A program made the translations under genes and the position numbers. Positions 32,884 through 44,095 of a stretch of DNA of 64,000 nt are shown piece by piece. The first letter of the stretch is position 1. Each line of letters opens with the position of its first letter. Origin of the DNA: Lotus japonicus (lineage: Eukaryota; Streptophyta; Magnoliopsida; Fabales; Fabaceae); the NCBI RefSeq assembly GCF_012489685.1, contig NC_080044.1:48112964-48176963 (forward strand), given 5' to 3'. The notes under the pieces were generated by a model, which saw only the letters and a list, made by a program, of their open reading frames with translations, was not told where the DNA came from and did no database searches.

Positions 32884-34222
32884 CCTCCCATTTTCCAGCT
32901 CCTGGACCTCGATGACTCATCCTCCGCTGTCACGACTCGTAAGTGTAGCACCGCCGAGATAAATGCGACGCACCCGGCATGAGTCGGACACCTATACATT
33001 GTCGTTCTCCTCATCACGGAGTATCAGTGTCCAAGAATGTAATGAACTCGTGACCAGCACCATCTGGGGCCCCCCCATAATAAACACATAACAAATAGTA
33101 GAGAGTCAGATCCAATGCCAGACTCGCAAGTAAATCAAGTAATCACATAATATCACATGAATAAACAAGTGTTATATATATTCATTTCTCAGTTAGCAAC
33201 CTAATGGTTTAGTTAGGCTAACGTCCTCACCATCACACAACCACCACATTCACCTTGGCCAATCATGATCATCCGCAGATGAACAATCACAAGGGGACCA
33301 CTGAAGTCAACCCAAGTCACATGGAGACCACACAGTCGATCTATAAATTCTCAAGGAGACCACACAGTCAATCCTTATCCCAAGACTAAATCATGGTTAT
33401 CACTTGGAGACCACACAGTCAATCCACAAATTCACCCTCGCGTGCAAGTAACCGTTTGTCTCTAACGACACCATCGTTCTCATGGTCCATAGCCTATACC
33501 CTAGCAATATAACCATATCATTCACTACTTGCAAGCGAAGTTCACATCTCTATAGTTGGCTACTAATATCATAGTCTATAAGTAACCAATAAATCATCAT
33601 GCATAGTAAATTATTAGGGTTTCTTCCCCCATTCTTGCCAAACAGAGAAATTTAACAACATCTCCCGTCCATAAACAAGATTGAACGCCTAACCCTAGGG
33701 AGCATTGGGTTCGGCCAAACAACACCACATATCACATATTCATGTCCTCATATTTATCATACAAAATTCAGTACCAAAACATCAAGCTAATACATGGGCA
33801 AAAGAACATAAGGAATATCCGTCGAAAACCCTAGAATAGGGTTCGACCTTGAGCACACTTTAGACTAGGGTTTTCCAAATTTTTGATCTCATTGGATCAA
33901 GTTTTCTCAAGCCTAATCCCAGTAGGGCTACTTCATAAAATTTCATCAAAACTTCAGATCCATTACATGTTATACAATCCAAGGCAAATCTAAGCAACAT
34001 AGTGGAAAAATGGTAACTTTTCTCATGTGATCAACAAGGATTCATGGCATCACATAAAAACATGATCATAAACAGAAACATTGCCCTTGTTCATGCATAA
34101 GAAAGTCTTTTATGATGCAAATAATTTCCCCATAGCATAACCCACCCAGAATTGCATTTTTTCACATAAAATCATAGGTTTTTCATCAAATATTTCACCT
34201 AGACTCTACCCGGACCAGATCT

Positions 34223-35400
34223 TGTAAGATCAAGATTTGGTCATGTGGTACAACTCTATGTTTTGATGATAACAAGTATTTATTTGTGGATGAACAACTA
34301 TGATACTCTAATGTTTGTCTTGAGTGTTTTGACAAACAGGTTCTGATTCTGACACCAGAAGATATATTCGTCAGAAGTTCTGAGGATCAGAGGATCTGAA
34401 GATCAGAGGATCTGAGGATCTGAGGATCTGAGGATCAGAGGATCAGAAGATCAGAGGATCAGAAGATCTGAGGATCAGAAGATCTGAAGACCAGAAGCTC
34501 TGAGGGACCAGAGGCTCTGAAGGTCCAGAAGCTCTGAAGGTCCAGAAGCAGAAGTTACGAAGGTTAGAGGATCCAAGCATCCCTCTGACTCTGATCACCA
34601 AGCTTCACAAGTTCCAACACGAAGCATAACTCTGATCAGATGTCATTGGTTAAAGGCAAATGTCTCTATCAAGAAGTACAAGAGCAGTGTACTATTCTGA
34701 CAAGCCTACCTACCAAGGTTCAGCCACAGCAGGTTCTGGAAGTTCCAGAAATGCCCTCCAACGGTCATATTCTCTCAACAGTAATATCCTTTGCACCTTG
34801 GACTATAAAAGGCTGAAGAAAAGAAGAAAGCTAAGAGAGAGAAACCCAGAGCTGCAATACAAGAAAAGATTCAAGCCTCTACTTTCTTCATCTGTTCTTA
34901 TTTAGTTTACACTCAGCTTATTTAGAAGCAAACCTTTGTAAACACCAACCTCAAACAGTTGTTTGATTTTCCTTAAGGGACCGGGTAGGTCAGTATCCTT
35001 AAGAAGACTAAGAGAGTGAATCTTAGTGGTGATTCCTTTAGGAGATCAAGGTTGATCGGATCCTAGAGAAGACTAAGAGAGTGAATCTTAGTGTGAGCTA
35101 AGTCAGTGGATTGTTAGTCACTTGTATGTTTCAAGTGCAGTTGTAACAATTATCTGATTAGTGGATTGCCTTCATTCTAAGAAGGAAGAAATCACCTTAA
35201 CGGGTGGACTGGATTAGCTTGAGGGATTTATCAAGTGAACCAGGATAAAATACTTGTGTGCTTCTCTCTTCTCTCTATCTTTATCCGCTGCACCATCTAT
35301 CTTAGAGAAACCGAAAAGATTTACTTTAAATCTTAAGGGGAAAGTTTTTATATTGAAAACGCTATTCAACCCCCCCTTCTAGTCGTTTTTCACACCTTCA
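34223..35400 (+). repeat. 5' LTR of the Sirevirus-like element
   Basis: It opens TGTAAGATCAAGATTTGG, closes with a C-run, then TTCTAGTC...CACACCTTCA, and is 1178 bp long. A TATAAAAGG promoter box lies at 34803-34811. The same family appears as solo LTRs at 25745-26954 and 61349-62572 on the minus strand. Confidence 0.88.
34378..34560 (+). repeat. GATCAGAGG/GATCTGAGG minisatellite in LTR
   Basis: About 18 units of 9-10 bp alternating GATCAGAGG, GATCTGAGG and GATCTGAAG, followed by GGTCCAGAAGCTCTGAA variants. The homologous part of the two minus-strand solo LTRs has CTTCAGA-type repeats but is far less regular, so the array expanded in this copy. Confidence 0.85.
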
Positions 35401-35402
35401 AT

Positions 35403-35414
35403 TGGTATCAGAGC
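35403..35414 (+). other. primer-binding site (initiator Met tRNA type)
   Basis: TGGTATCAGAGC two bases after the LTR, complementary to the 3' end of plant initiator-methionine tRNA, as usual for Ty1/copia elements. A second copy lies at 38216-38227. Confidence 0.85.
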
Positions 35415-35474
35415 GCAAGTTCTGATTACCACACTTAACAGTGTTCAGTAGATCCGGGCCAGTGTGAAAAACTC

Positions 35475-36977
35475 ATGGATTCCACCACTACTACAAGCAA
35501 ATATCAATACAGTGCAAGACCACCTATCTTTGATGGTCAGAGATTTGATTTCTGGAAAGACAGAATCAAAAGCTTCTTTCTTGGCTTTGATCCTGATCTC
35601 TGGGACTTTGTTGTTGATGGCTACACCCCTCCTGTCGATGAACATGGTGTAAAGATCCCAAGGAAGAAGATGAGTGAAGATCAAAAGAAGGAGTTCAGAG
35701 ATCATCACAGATCAAGAGCTATTCTGCAAAGTGCCATTTCATATGAAGAATATGAGAAAATTACTGATCGTGATTCCGCTAAGTGTATCATTGATTCCTT
35801 AAAGACGACACATGAAGGAAACAAAAAGGTGAAAGAGACAAAGGCGTTGTCCTTGATCAAGCAGTATGAATCCTTCCAAATGGAACCTGACGAATCCATT
35901 GAGGATATGTTTTCCAGATTCCAGTTGATTATTGCTGGAATAAGACCCCTCAACAAAAGCTACACCGCTGCTGATCATGTCATGAGGATCCTTAGAGGTC
36001 TTCCTGAAAGCTGGATGCCTTTGATAACTTCCTTGGAGCTAACTAGAAATGTTGAGCAGATGAGTTTGGAAGAACTCATAAGCATACTAAAGTGTCATGA
36101 ACTAAAGCGTGCTGAACATCAGGATCAGAAGAAGAAGTCTATAGCCTGGAATTCCAAATCTGAAAAGGCTAAGGCTCTCCAAGCAGAAGCAGAAGAATCT
36201 GAGGAAGCATCAGAATATTCTGATGAAAATGAGCTGACTCTGATATCCAGAAAGCTCAACTGCATCTGGAAGCACAGGCAGAGCAAATACAAAGGCTCAT
36301 CAAAGGACAAAAAGTCAAAGAAGCATTTCAAACCAAAGAAAAGTCTGATGGTGACTTTTGATGAATCAGAGTCAGAGGATGTTGACTCTGATGGTGAAGT
36401 TCAAGGACTCATGGCTATTGTCAAAGACAAAGGAGCAGAGTCAAAGGATGTTGTTGACTCTGACTCAGCATCAGAAGGAGATCCTAACTCATACGATGAA
36501 AATGAGGTATTCGCTTCTTTCTCAACCTCTGAACTGAAACATGTTTTGTCTGATATCATGGATAAGTATAACTCTTTATTGTCTAAGCATAAAAAGTTGA
36601 AAAAGGACTTATCTGCTGCTACTAAGACTCCTTCTGAACATGAGAAAATTATTTCTGATTTGAAAAATGATAATCATGCTTTGGTAAATTCTAACTCTGT
36701 GCTTAAGAACCAGATTGCTAAGTTAGAAGAAATAGTTGCTTGTGATGCCTCTGATTGTAGAAATGAATCTAAGTATGAAAAGTCTTTTCAAAGATTCATG
36801 GCTAAAAGCGTAGACAGAAGCTTAATGGCTTCAATGATCTATGGCGTAAGCAGAAATGGAATATATGACATTGGTCATTCTAAACCTTCTGAAGTTGCTC
36901 CATCATCTCTTAAGAAAGGAACTTTCTCAATGTCAAAATATCATTCTCAAATTCCTTTATATTATCCTGTTGAATGA
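35475..36977 (+). CDS. Ty1/copia gag polyprotein (Sirevirus-like)
   Basis: An open frame of 500 residues starting MDSTTTTSKYQYSARPPIFD. Residues 15-200 are the copia capsid domain (UBN2 type) with FDGQRFDFWKDRI, LIKQYESFQMEPDESIEDMF and LRGLPESW. The rest is Ser/Glu/Asp-rich with a Lys-rich patch (about 265-290) and a coiled coil (about 355-420: LKNQIAKLEE). The expected CCHC zinc knuckle is not evident, and no protease follows. Gag would form the particle around element RNA. The frame is open throughout, suggesting a fairly recent copy, but the element is defective because pol is deleted. Confidence 0.85.
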   Translation: MDSTTTTSKYQYSARPPIFDGQRFDFWKDRIKSFFLGFDPDLWDFVVDGYTPPVDEHGVKIPRKKMSEDQKKEFRDHHRSRAILQSAISYEEYEKITDRDSAKCIIDSLKTTHEGNKKVKETKALSLIKQYESFQMEPDESIEDMFSRFQLIIAGIRPLNKSYTAADHVMRILRGLPESWMPLITSLELTRNVEQMSLEELISILKCHELKRAEHQDQKKKSIAWNSKSEKAKALQAEAEESEEASEYSDENELTLISRKLNCIWKHRQSKYKGSSKDKKSKKHFKPKKSLMVTFDESESEDVDSDGEVQGLMAIVKDKGAESKDVVDSDSASEGDPNSYDENEVFASFSTSELKHVLSDIMDKYNSLLSKHKKLKKDLSAATKTPSEHEKIISDLKNDNHALVNSNSVLKNQIAKLEEIVACDASDCRNESKYEKSFQRFMAKSVDRSLMASMIYGVSRNGIYDIGHSKPSEVAPSSLKKGTFSMSKYHSQIPLYYPVE

Positions 36978-37785
36978 CCCAAAGTTGTCAGAACTTCTGG
37001 GCTAACTAACAAGAAAGGACCTAGAAAGTGGGTACCTAGGGATAAGATTATATATGTTGCAGATATCTTCAATAGGTCCATCGAAACTCCAACCATGGAA
37101 CCTGGACAGTGGATGCAGGCAACACATGACGGGAGAAAGGCATATGTCCCAAGATCCAAAACTTGAACCTGAAGGTGAAGTTAATCTTGGAGGCATCAGT
37201 AGAGTAAGATTTGGTCAAGTCAAAGCTAGCTGAAAAAGCTTGTAGAGATGAGCATGACTGTTTCAGATAGAAACAAAGACTCAGAACTTGTCAAACCAGA
37301 AGCAACAACATCAGAAGATGCTACTACAACTTCTGACTTGCGTCATCAGAAGAAGAGTAGGTTCATAGCTTCTCATTCTGAAGCATCTGAAGATGGAATT
37401 TTTTCCAGAATGGAGATGTCACCAGAACCTCTGGACTTTGACACTTCTGCTCTCATAAGAAGATATACTAATCAGCAGCCAAGTATCCCTTGGTATTCCT
37501 TATGAGGGGGAGTATTTCGTCTTATGCTCTTACTATTTTTTTTCCACCTTCATTCTTTTTGCTTATGACAAAAAGGGGGAGAACTTATAGTATCTTGACA
37601 ACTCCTATATTATTTAGCTCAGAATCTAGATATTACTAACGTTGATATTAAGTATTAGATTCAGGGGGAGCTTAGCTCAGAATCAAGCACGAGTCTTGGA
37701 TTCAGAAGGAGCAAGATAAACTATACACATCAGGATAAGTTTTAACTCTGATACCTTATACTCTGAGTGTATTCAGTTTATTTGT

Positions 37786-38704
37786 TTAAGGGACCGGGTA
37801 GGTCAGTATCCTTAAGAAGACTAAGAGAGTGAATCTTAGTGGTGATTCCTTTAGGAGATCAAGGTTGATCGGATCCTAGAGAAGACTAAGAGAGTGAATC
37901 TTAGTGTGAGCTAAGTCAGTGTATTGTTAGTCACTTGTATGTTTCAAGTGCAGTTGTAACAATTATCTGATTAGTGGATTGCCTTCATTCTAAGAAGGAA
38001 GAAATCACCTTAACGGGTGGACTGGATTAGCTTGAGGGATTTATCAAGTGAACCAGGATAAAATACTTGTGTGCTTCTCTCTTCTCTCTATCTTTATCCG
38101 CTGCACCATCTATCTTAGAGAAACCGAAAAGATTTACTTTAAATCTTAAGGGGAAAGTTTTTATATTGAAAACGCTATTCAACCCCCCCTTCTAGTCGTT
38201 TTTCACACCTTCAATTGGTATCAGAGCGCAAGTTCTGATTACCACACTTAACAGTGTTCAGTAGATCCGGGCCAGTGTGAAAAACTCATGGATTCCACCA
38301 CTACTACAAGCAAATATCAATACAGTGCAAGACCACCTATCTTTGATGGTCAGAGATTTGATTTCTGGAAAGACAGAATCAAAAGCTTCTTTCTTGGCTT
38401 TGATCCTGATCTCTGGGACTTTGTTGTTGATGGCTACACCCCTCCTGTCGATGAACATGGTGTAAAGATCCCAAGGAAGAAGATGAGTGAAGATCAAAAG
38501 AAGGAGTTCAGAGATCATCACAGATCAAGAGCTATTCTGCAAAGTGCCATTTCATATGAAGAATATGAGAAAATTACTGATCGTGATTCCGCTAAGTGTA
38601 TCATTGATTCCTTAAAGACGACACATGAAGGAAACAAAAAGGTGAAAGAGACAAAGGCGTTGTCCTTGATCAAGCAGTATGAATCCTTCCAAATGGAACC
38701 TGAC
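37786..38704 (+). repeat. second copy of LTR end, primer site and gag start
   Basis: This segment matches 34973-35891 at a constant offset of 2813 bp; I saw one substitution (G to T near 37923). It covers the last 430 bp of the LTR, the primer-binding site (38216) and the first 138 gag codons. It breaks at both ends in the middle of features, so it is a partial tandem duplication or recombination product rather than a regular 3' LTR. Confidence 0.9.
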
Positions 38705-38746
38705 AAAGGCGTTGCCCTCAATTTAGTTTTTGGTGTGAAAGGATGA
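38288..38746 (+). pseudogene. truncated copia gag, duplicate
   Basis: 152 codons. The first 138-139 are identical to the gag at 35475; then the frame leaves homology (after MEPD) and reads 13 unrelated residues before a stop. The core of the capsid domain is lost, so it cannot act as gag. Confidence 0.88.
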
Positions 38747-39512
38747 TGAAAAGGTGATGAATGAAGAGACAACTCCTTGCTGCACCCCTCTGGTTCGAGC
38801 CTCCTTCACCCTTGATCTCTCTCTCCGCTTTTCTTTCTCTTCTTCTCGAGTTCTTCTCCTCTTCTTCTCCCTCTCGAGCTTTCTTTCTCTCTTTCTCTCT
38901 AACTCTTTCTTTTATTTTCTTTTTTGAATGTGTTTCACGTGAAAGTGTAGGAAATGGGGTTTGTAACTCAGCCTTGACACTCTTTTAAAAGAAAGAAAAC
39001 TGATTTTTCCCTCCCTTCTCAAACTCGGCGACACACACACACTTAGGCCTAGGGTTTTGTTTTTCTTTTCTCATTCTCTAGCCCAAGCCCAAAACATCTA
39101 ATTAATTCTATTAATTACTAATTAAAAGAATTAAAACCAAACAAAACCCTCCCCACTCTCCTCAATGTGGCCGGCGGCCACAACCTAGCATAGGCTAGGG
39201 TTTTTCTCAAACTTTGCCTCTATCTTGTAGCAAAATCGTGAAAACTGTACATCTTGACCTCTGCTCACTGAAACGTGAATAACTCGAGATACGGAGATCG
39301 GAATGACATGGAATCACAGGGATAATTTAGAAAAATCATACAAGGTCACGTAATATTCTCATACAAGATCTACAATTCTTTTGAAGGAAGTTTCTTCAGA
39401 TTAGGTCGTTAAGACCACTCGAAAAATCATACAAGGTCACGTAATATTCTCAAACAACTCAATCAATAAACTCATTCATCACTAAAACTCCTCACTAATT
39501 ATTTATTTCTAA

Positions 39513-39537
39513 ATAATAATAATAATAATAATAAAAT
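39513..39537. repeat. AAT trinucleotide microsatellite
   Basis: Eight AAT units near the 5' end (minus strand) of solo LTR B. Confidence 0.9.
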
Positions 39538-39549
39538 TAGGGTCTTACA

Positions 39550-39860
39550 AACCCGCGCGAACAAAGTTCCTCCTAGGACGTCCAACCGTAAAAAGTGTGA
39601 AGAAGCCCGTGTATCTCGTGCAGTACCAGAGCATGAGCCTGAAGAAATCCCTCCCATTGTAAATCAACCTCAGGAGGATGATGATATGGGTGATGTCAGA
39701 GTTAATGAGGAGAATGAGGAGTAGGAGGAGGAAAAGGAGGGTTTTGGTGAGGAGGAGGAGGATGATTTTGAGGAGGAGGAGGATACCATAAAATTAATAG
39801 TAAAAAAAATACAAGTACAATAACCCCTAGAGGATACCATAGTGACTATTTTAATCACCA
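39550..39860 (+). pseudogene. PMD-locus-like start, copy B (right part)
   Basis: This continues the frame begun at 32089 after removal of LTR B and one AACCC. It shares the words KPVYLVQY (compare NPVHLVQY at about 55306) with the PMD pseudogene start. Beyond it the sequence becomes a run of GAGGAGGA/GATGATG codons (39670-39790) in one frame and stops elsewhere. No PMD domain follows, so this copy is truncated. Confidence 0.45.
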
Positions 39861-40911
39861 TTCATTTCCTAATTAAGGTCCTCTTCTTCTTTAGGATCAA
39901 TCCTCTTCTTCTTCAGTTCCAGTGAGTCCAATTGAGCACTGTCTTGATGCTGTCATAACTACAATTAATGGTCTCCAAAGAGCCTTTTCTGTTGGAGCAT
40001 GATCTCATTCTATCTAACTTCTTTGCGTATTCAGAATAAGGAAGGATGATCACCCCTACAATAGCTACTTGGACATTTTGAATCTGAATAGTCAAATTTT
40101 AAATGCGCAAAGAAGCTAATGTTAGAGATGGTATCCACTGAACCGCAACCATTATTAAGAAGTAGGAAATTTGGAGAGGAAGAACATCTTAAACAAAGAG
40201 AATGAAAGATGATTTGTGTGAGAAGAAGGACAAATGAAGCCCTATTTATAGAAAATGAAATTGCATAGGAATTAACGAAAATATCATAGGAATCAACGTT
40301 CAAATTGAATGTTTTTGGCTGATTCATAAGTTACAATTAAAGTGGCGGTGCGTCACTAACGCACTTTTAGAGTGCATCAACTTCACACTTAGAAAGTGTT
40401 TGTAAGGCGCCTTCCAAAACCATGAATGCATCGTACTTTGAAAGTGCGATTCGGAAGCACTTTGAAACAGTGAGCGACAGAGTTGTTTTTGAGTTTCTAG
40501 AGTTTCCAACTATACAAATAGATAGGAGATCTAAATAACAATTCCCAAAAAATAAAACGACAATATTCTAGAACGAGGAGGGAATATTAATTATGCTTAA
40601 ATGGGACCCGCTATTCCACGTGCAAAAGCTAGCGTCTGAACAATTAGGGGGATTCCAACGTTGTTGTTACAAGGGAATCGCGAGTCTCTTGATGGTTTCA
40701 GAATTTTGGTATAGATCCACAGATTAACTAACCATGGCAATCCCCACAATACTTCACAAGTCACAAGCATCCACTTGTTTTATCCTGCCAGCTACAATTT
40801 TCATGTTCACACATGATGAATAGTATTTCATTGGCTTAATACCTCCAACCACTTAATAATTTTTTAATTTTTAATAAACTCATCAACCACCGCCCACAGA
40901 CCCTTAAGCAC
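39861..40911. other. intergenic / HyPRP-2 upstream region
   Basis: No gene seen; the short frames on the minus strand at 40031-40509 have no recognisable content. A G-box-type CACGTG lies at 40617-40622, about 400 bp before the HyPRP-2 start, and could bind bZIP or bHLH factors. Confidence 0.5.
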
Positions 40912-40919
40912 TATATAAA
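40912..40919 (+). promoter_or_regulatory. TATA box of HyPRP-2
   Basis: TATATAAA, 104 bp before the ATG. Box, spacing and leader (ending in a purine-rich AGAGATA just before ATG) resemble those of HyPRP-1. Confidence 0.8.
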
Positions 40920-41022
40920 CACCCATCCACACCAAATAATATCCATCCTCTCAAACACACTCTTCTACTAAGCTCTAGTAGTTAACTTGCTAGAAGCACA
41001 TATTCGAAGAGTTTAAGAGATA

Positions 41023-41445
41023 ATGGCTTCCAAAACTTGTTCCTCCTTAGCTCTTTTTCTCACACTCAACCTCATCTTCTTTTCACTTGTCTCCGCTTGT
41101 AATTATGGGTGCCCCGGTTCAAACTCAAACCCAAGGCCCAGGCCTAGCCCTAGGCCCGCAAACCCCAACCCTAATCCTTCAAGTGGCTCGTGCCCACGTG
41201 ACGCGCTCAAACTAGGCGTGTGTGCCAATGTGCTGAACGGGTTGTTAAATGTGACATTGGGTGAGCCACCGGTGAAACCATGCTGCACCCTCCTAAATGG
41301 CCTTGTTGATCTTGAGGCTGCAGTGTGCCTCTGCACCGCCTTGAAAGCTAATATTTTGGGCATCAACCTCAACCTACCCATCTCACTCAGCTTGCTTCTC
41401 AATGTTTGCTCAAAGCAAGTCCCTCGTGACTTCCAATGTGCCTGA
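41023..41445 (+). CDS. HyPRP-2, DC2.15-like eight-cysteine proline-rich protein
   Basis: An intact intronless gene of 140 residues. The signal peptide (1-25, core [15 protein letters not shown]) is almost the same as in HyPRP-1. The linker (31-54) is more proline-rich, with PRPRPSPRP and NPNPNP repeats. The C-terminal eight-cysteine domain has C57-X9-C67-X19-C87C88-X13-C102-X-C104-X24-C129-X9-C139, identical spacing to HyPRP-1. Both proteins end FQCA. The product should be secreted and wall-associated; the hydrophobic LL-rich domain resembles lipid-transfer folds, but substrate binding is unproven in the family. It is a clear paralogue of the gene at 20240 on the same strand, now about 20 kb away because of inserted elements. 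Confidence 0.95.
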   Translation: MASKTCSSLALFLTLNLIFFSLVSACNYGCPGSNSNPRPRPSPRPANPNPNPSSGSCPRDALKLGVCANVLNGLLNVTLGEPPVKPCCTLLNGLVDLEAAVCLCTALKANILGINLNLPISLSLLLNVCSKQVPRDFQCA

Positions 41446-42264
41446 TTATCGCCTATACATGACAAATTATCTTGATCTACTTTTGCTTCGTGTTTGTGAC
41501 TTTCTAATATTGCTCTTTCTTATTCCATCCATTTACCACTTTGAGATTCTTGTACGTGCATGATGATTAACATCTTGTTATTCCTTTGATTCAGTGTTTA
41601 TTTTATGTGGTCATAGTATCACAATAAGGAAAGTATATGTGTTTTGCATTGCCTATGCAAATGGCAAGTGAACCAAAATGATGTACTAGTGTTAATTATT
41701 TATTTCATTGAGAAATGAAATTGGTTTAGTGTCAGTAATTCCGTACTACTTTATTTCAGCTGATCTACTTAGCCCGATCTAACTTCCTTTCATATTGCCC
41801 AACAAGAGAAAAACAAATTATTTAGGAATGCAAATTTATTTTGCTTTAAAAATGAGATCATACTTTCCTAAATACAAAAATGTGAAGGCAAGAATTTTAA
41901 CCTAAAGTATAGTATAATGCAAATAATTAACATACATATAATAAATCCATGCTTAGTGTCTTAATGAAGAAATGGAACATTGCAAATCAAGTGGCCGGTT
42001 GAATCTCTCGGAAATGGTGACAATATATTTGGCTCTGTTTGTAAAAGTACTCAAATCAACAAATGTATTTTCTTACGTAAATATACATTGAAAATCGTAA
42101 TTCTAATTATTTATGAGGTATCAAATATATTATTTTAAACTTAAAACCAAATAAGCACATTCTTATCACATTAGAGCCTTCAAAATAATTCTCTCTAGAA
42201 AAAAAATCAAAACTCTCCATTTCAGTTTTTGAATGGTTAAATTAAACTTCACCAAAGTCGGAGA
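41446..42264. other. HyPRP-2 downstream region, no gene seen
   Basis: AT-rich sequence with no credible frame. The first 100-200 bp should hold the 3' untranslated region and polyadenylation signals of HyPRP-2 but no single AATAAA stands out. Confidence 0.5.
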
Positions 42265-42288
42265 GCATATATATATATATATATATAG

Positions 42289-42528
42289 AGGATGTATCTT
42301 ATGAGAAAGGTAATCTTATGTGAGAAAATGAGAATAAATCACGACCGTTAGATCTAACAATCAACGGTTAAGATTAAAAGAATTTAATGGTCATGTGATT
42401 GTCACATGATCACTTAAAAAAGTCACATGACTTAATGTTTTAATCTTGACCGTTGATGGTTAGATCTAACGGTCGTGATTTATTCTCATTTTCTCACATA
42501 AGATCACCTTTCTCATAAGATACATCCT
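42289..42528. mobile_element. foldback MITE in a TA tract
   Basis: AGGATGTATCTTATGAGAAA (42289) is mirrored by its complement ending at 42528. The arms pair almost perfectly over about 100 bp, including a CGACCGTTAGATCTAAC word, leaving a short spacer near 42400. It is flanked on both sides by TATATA tracts. From 42543 to about 42650 lies a second, truncated copy of the left arm. No coding capacity. Confidence 0.8.
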
Positions 42529-42806
42529 ATATATATATATATGATGTATCTTATGAGAAAGGTGATCTTACATGAGAAAATGATCTAATCATTAATGATT
42601 CAGATTAAATCAAATTAATGGTCATGTGATTATTTAAAAATGGAAATGTGTATTATCAATGTACGAATGCAGTATGACGTTTTCCCTAGGACTTGTGATT
42701 AATGAATTCAGAATCAGATCAGATCAACTGATCCAAGAGCTAGTTGATCGAATCTTTATATTTTATATATAATTTCAAAGTATAAATATATACATATATA
42801 TATATA

Positions 42807-43318
42807 GGCTAAAAAGCACTTTTGGCCCCTAATGTTTTAAGTTTGTGAAAATTCTGCCCCTACTATATATATTTTTGTCGATGTTTCTACCCCTCATGTT
42901 TTCAAACAGTGCATCGTCTACCCCTTCGTCAGTTAGATGTTAAAAAACTAATTAAATGAGCTGATTTGACCTTTTTTTAATATATTTTTTGGACCTGCCA
43001 CGTGGAAATTACAAATGAAATTGAAAAAATGAGGCATGGGAGTAGGAAAACATGCATTTAACCAGTTCAATTACATACATAATTGATATATACATCAAGC
43101 AAATTTAATTTATATAATTTCCTTGATCATCATCAACTTCATATACTCCTCTTCATCTCTTCAATCCACTCAGGAACCTCTCCTGAGAAAGCCTGACTGA
43201 CAGAGGGGTAGACGGTGCACTGTTTGAAAACATGAGGGCTAGAAACGTCGACAAAATTAGAATAAGGACAGAATTTGCACAAACTTGAAACATCAGGGGC
43301 CAAAAATGTTTTTTAGCC
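42807..43318. mobile_element. Mutator-like MITE (MULE-4)
   Basis: Ends GGCTAAAAAGCACTTTTGG and its complement, with arms of about 130 bp. A 9-bp duplication ATATATATA lies at 42798-42806 and 43319-43327; it sits in a TA tract, so it is less decisive than elsewhere. At 512 bp it has no coding capacity. Its termini clearly belong with MULE-1 to MULE-3. Confidence 0.82.
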
Positions 43319-44095
43319 ATATATATAAACATAAACCAATTAAAATATCATGTTGAGCTTGGCGATTGAGTCTGAATTTATATTTACATTCAAGCGGTTC
43401 TTTTAATAGGCATTTATATTCAAGTTACATGAAATTATAAAACACATCCACATACTCCAATGACAAAATAAAAGGAAGAGCAATGCTATTTGGCACGATG
43501 GACATAGCACGAGTGAGCACGAGTCATCATAATTGCTACTCTTTCTCTCTCTACAGTGCCCTTATCAATACTTGAACACCCCATCTGCGTCTCTACTCAC
43601 TTCCTTCTTCCTTCCCGCATCACTATTCATCAATCAAACCCACCTTTTCCCTTGCCATAAAAAATCAAGCCAATCTTTGGAAAATTAAAAATTGAAAAAG
43701 AGGGATTTTCATTTGTGTGAAGAAGCAAGCAAATCTGGGTAAGAAGATGCTTTCATTGGGGGAGGAGCTCTTAAAAGCAAACATATTCCTGTGGGCCCTC
43801 TTCATCATCTGTCAATTCCATTACTTTGCCATGGTTTTGCTCCCACCTGTTAACAAATGGCTACCATGAAACCCAACCATTCACTATTATTATTGTGTCG
43901 TCTTTGTACCCTTCGCCAGAGAACCACGCCGTTGTAAGGAGCTCCTACGCCGCGATGCCGTCTTCCCCTCCCAAGACCTCAGTGTTCTCTTTCGCGATGA
44001 CTGATGATAAGATGAAGAAACTTCAATCTATTTTATTTTAATTTTAATTTTAAAAATATTAATTTATTAATCTCGTGCGCTGTCGTGTGTTAAAG

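Larger units (their letters stand above)
34223..37785 (+). mobile_element. Sirevirus-like Ty1/copia element, internally deleted
   Basis: A 5' LTR (34223-35400), an initiator-Met-type primer-binding site, a gag frame (35475-36977) and purine tracts (AAAAAGGGGGAGA at 37570, TCAGGGGGAGC at 37669). These resemble the multiple polypurine tracts of Sireviruses. Protease, integrase, reverse transcriptase and RNase H are missing. At 37786 the sequence jumps into a second copy of the LTR interior. It sits inside solo LTR B. Confidence 0.82.
32128..39549 (-). mobile_element. long solo LTR B (Ty3/gypsy type), minus strand
   Basis: It opens (plus strand) TGTAACGCCCCGATTTC and closes AAATTAGGGTCTTACA, the same border type as LTR A. 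A perfect 5-bp target duplication AACCC lies at 32123-32127 and 39550-39554. It contains a minus-strand frame and the Sirevirus-type fragments of 34223-38704. Without these it is about 2.9 kb. No gag-pol or primer-binding site of its own is seen, so it is a solo LTR. From 38705 to 39549 only LTR sequence with CT-rich and AAT-rich patches remains. Confidence 0.85.

Noticed and set aside
36962..37505. Extra short frames downstream of copia gag
   Set aside because: The 37248-37505 frame is Ser/Thr-rich Sirevirus internal debris; no protease, integrase or reverse transcriptase motif could be found.
43826..44041. 71-codon frame in MULE-5
   Set aside because: No domain or conserved context; probably chance.
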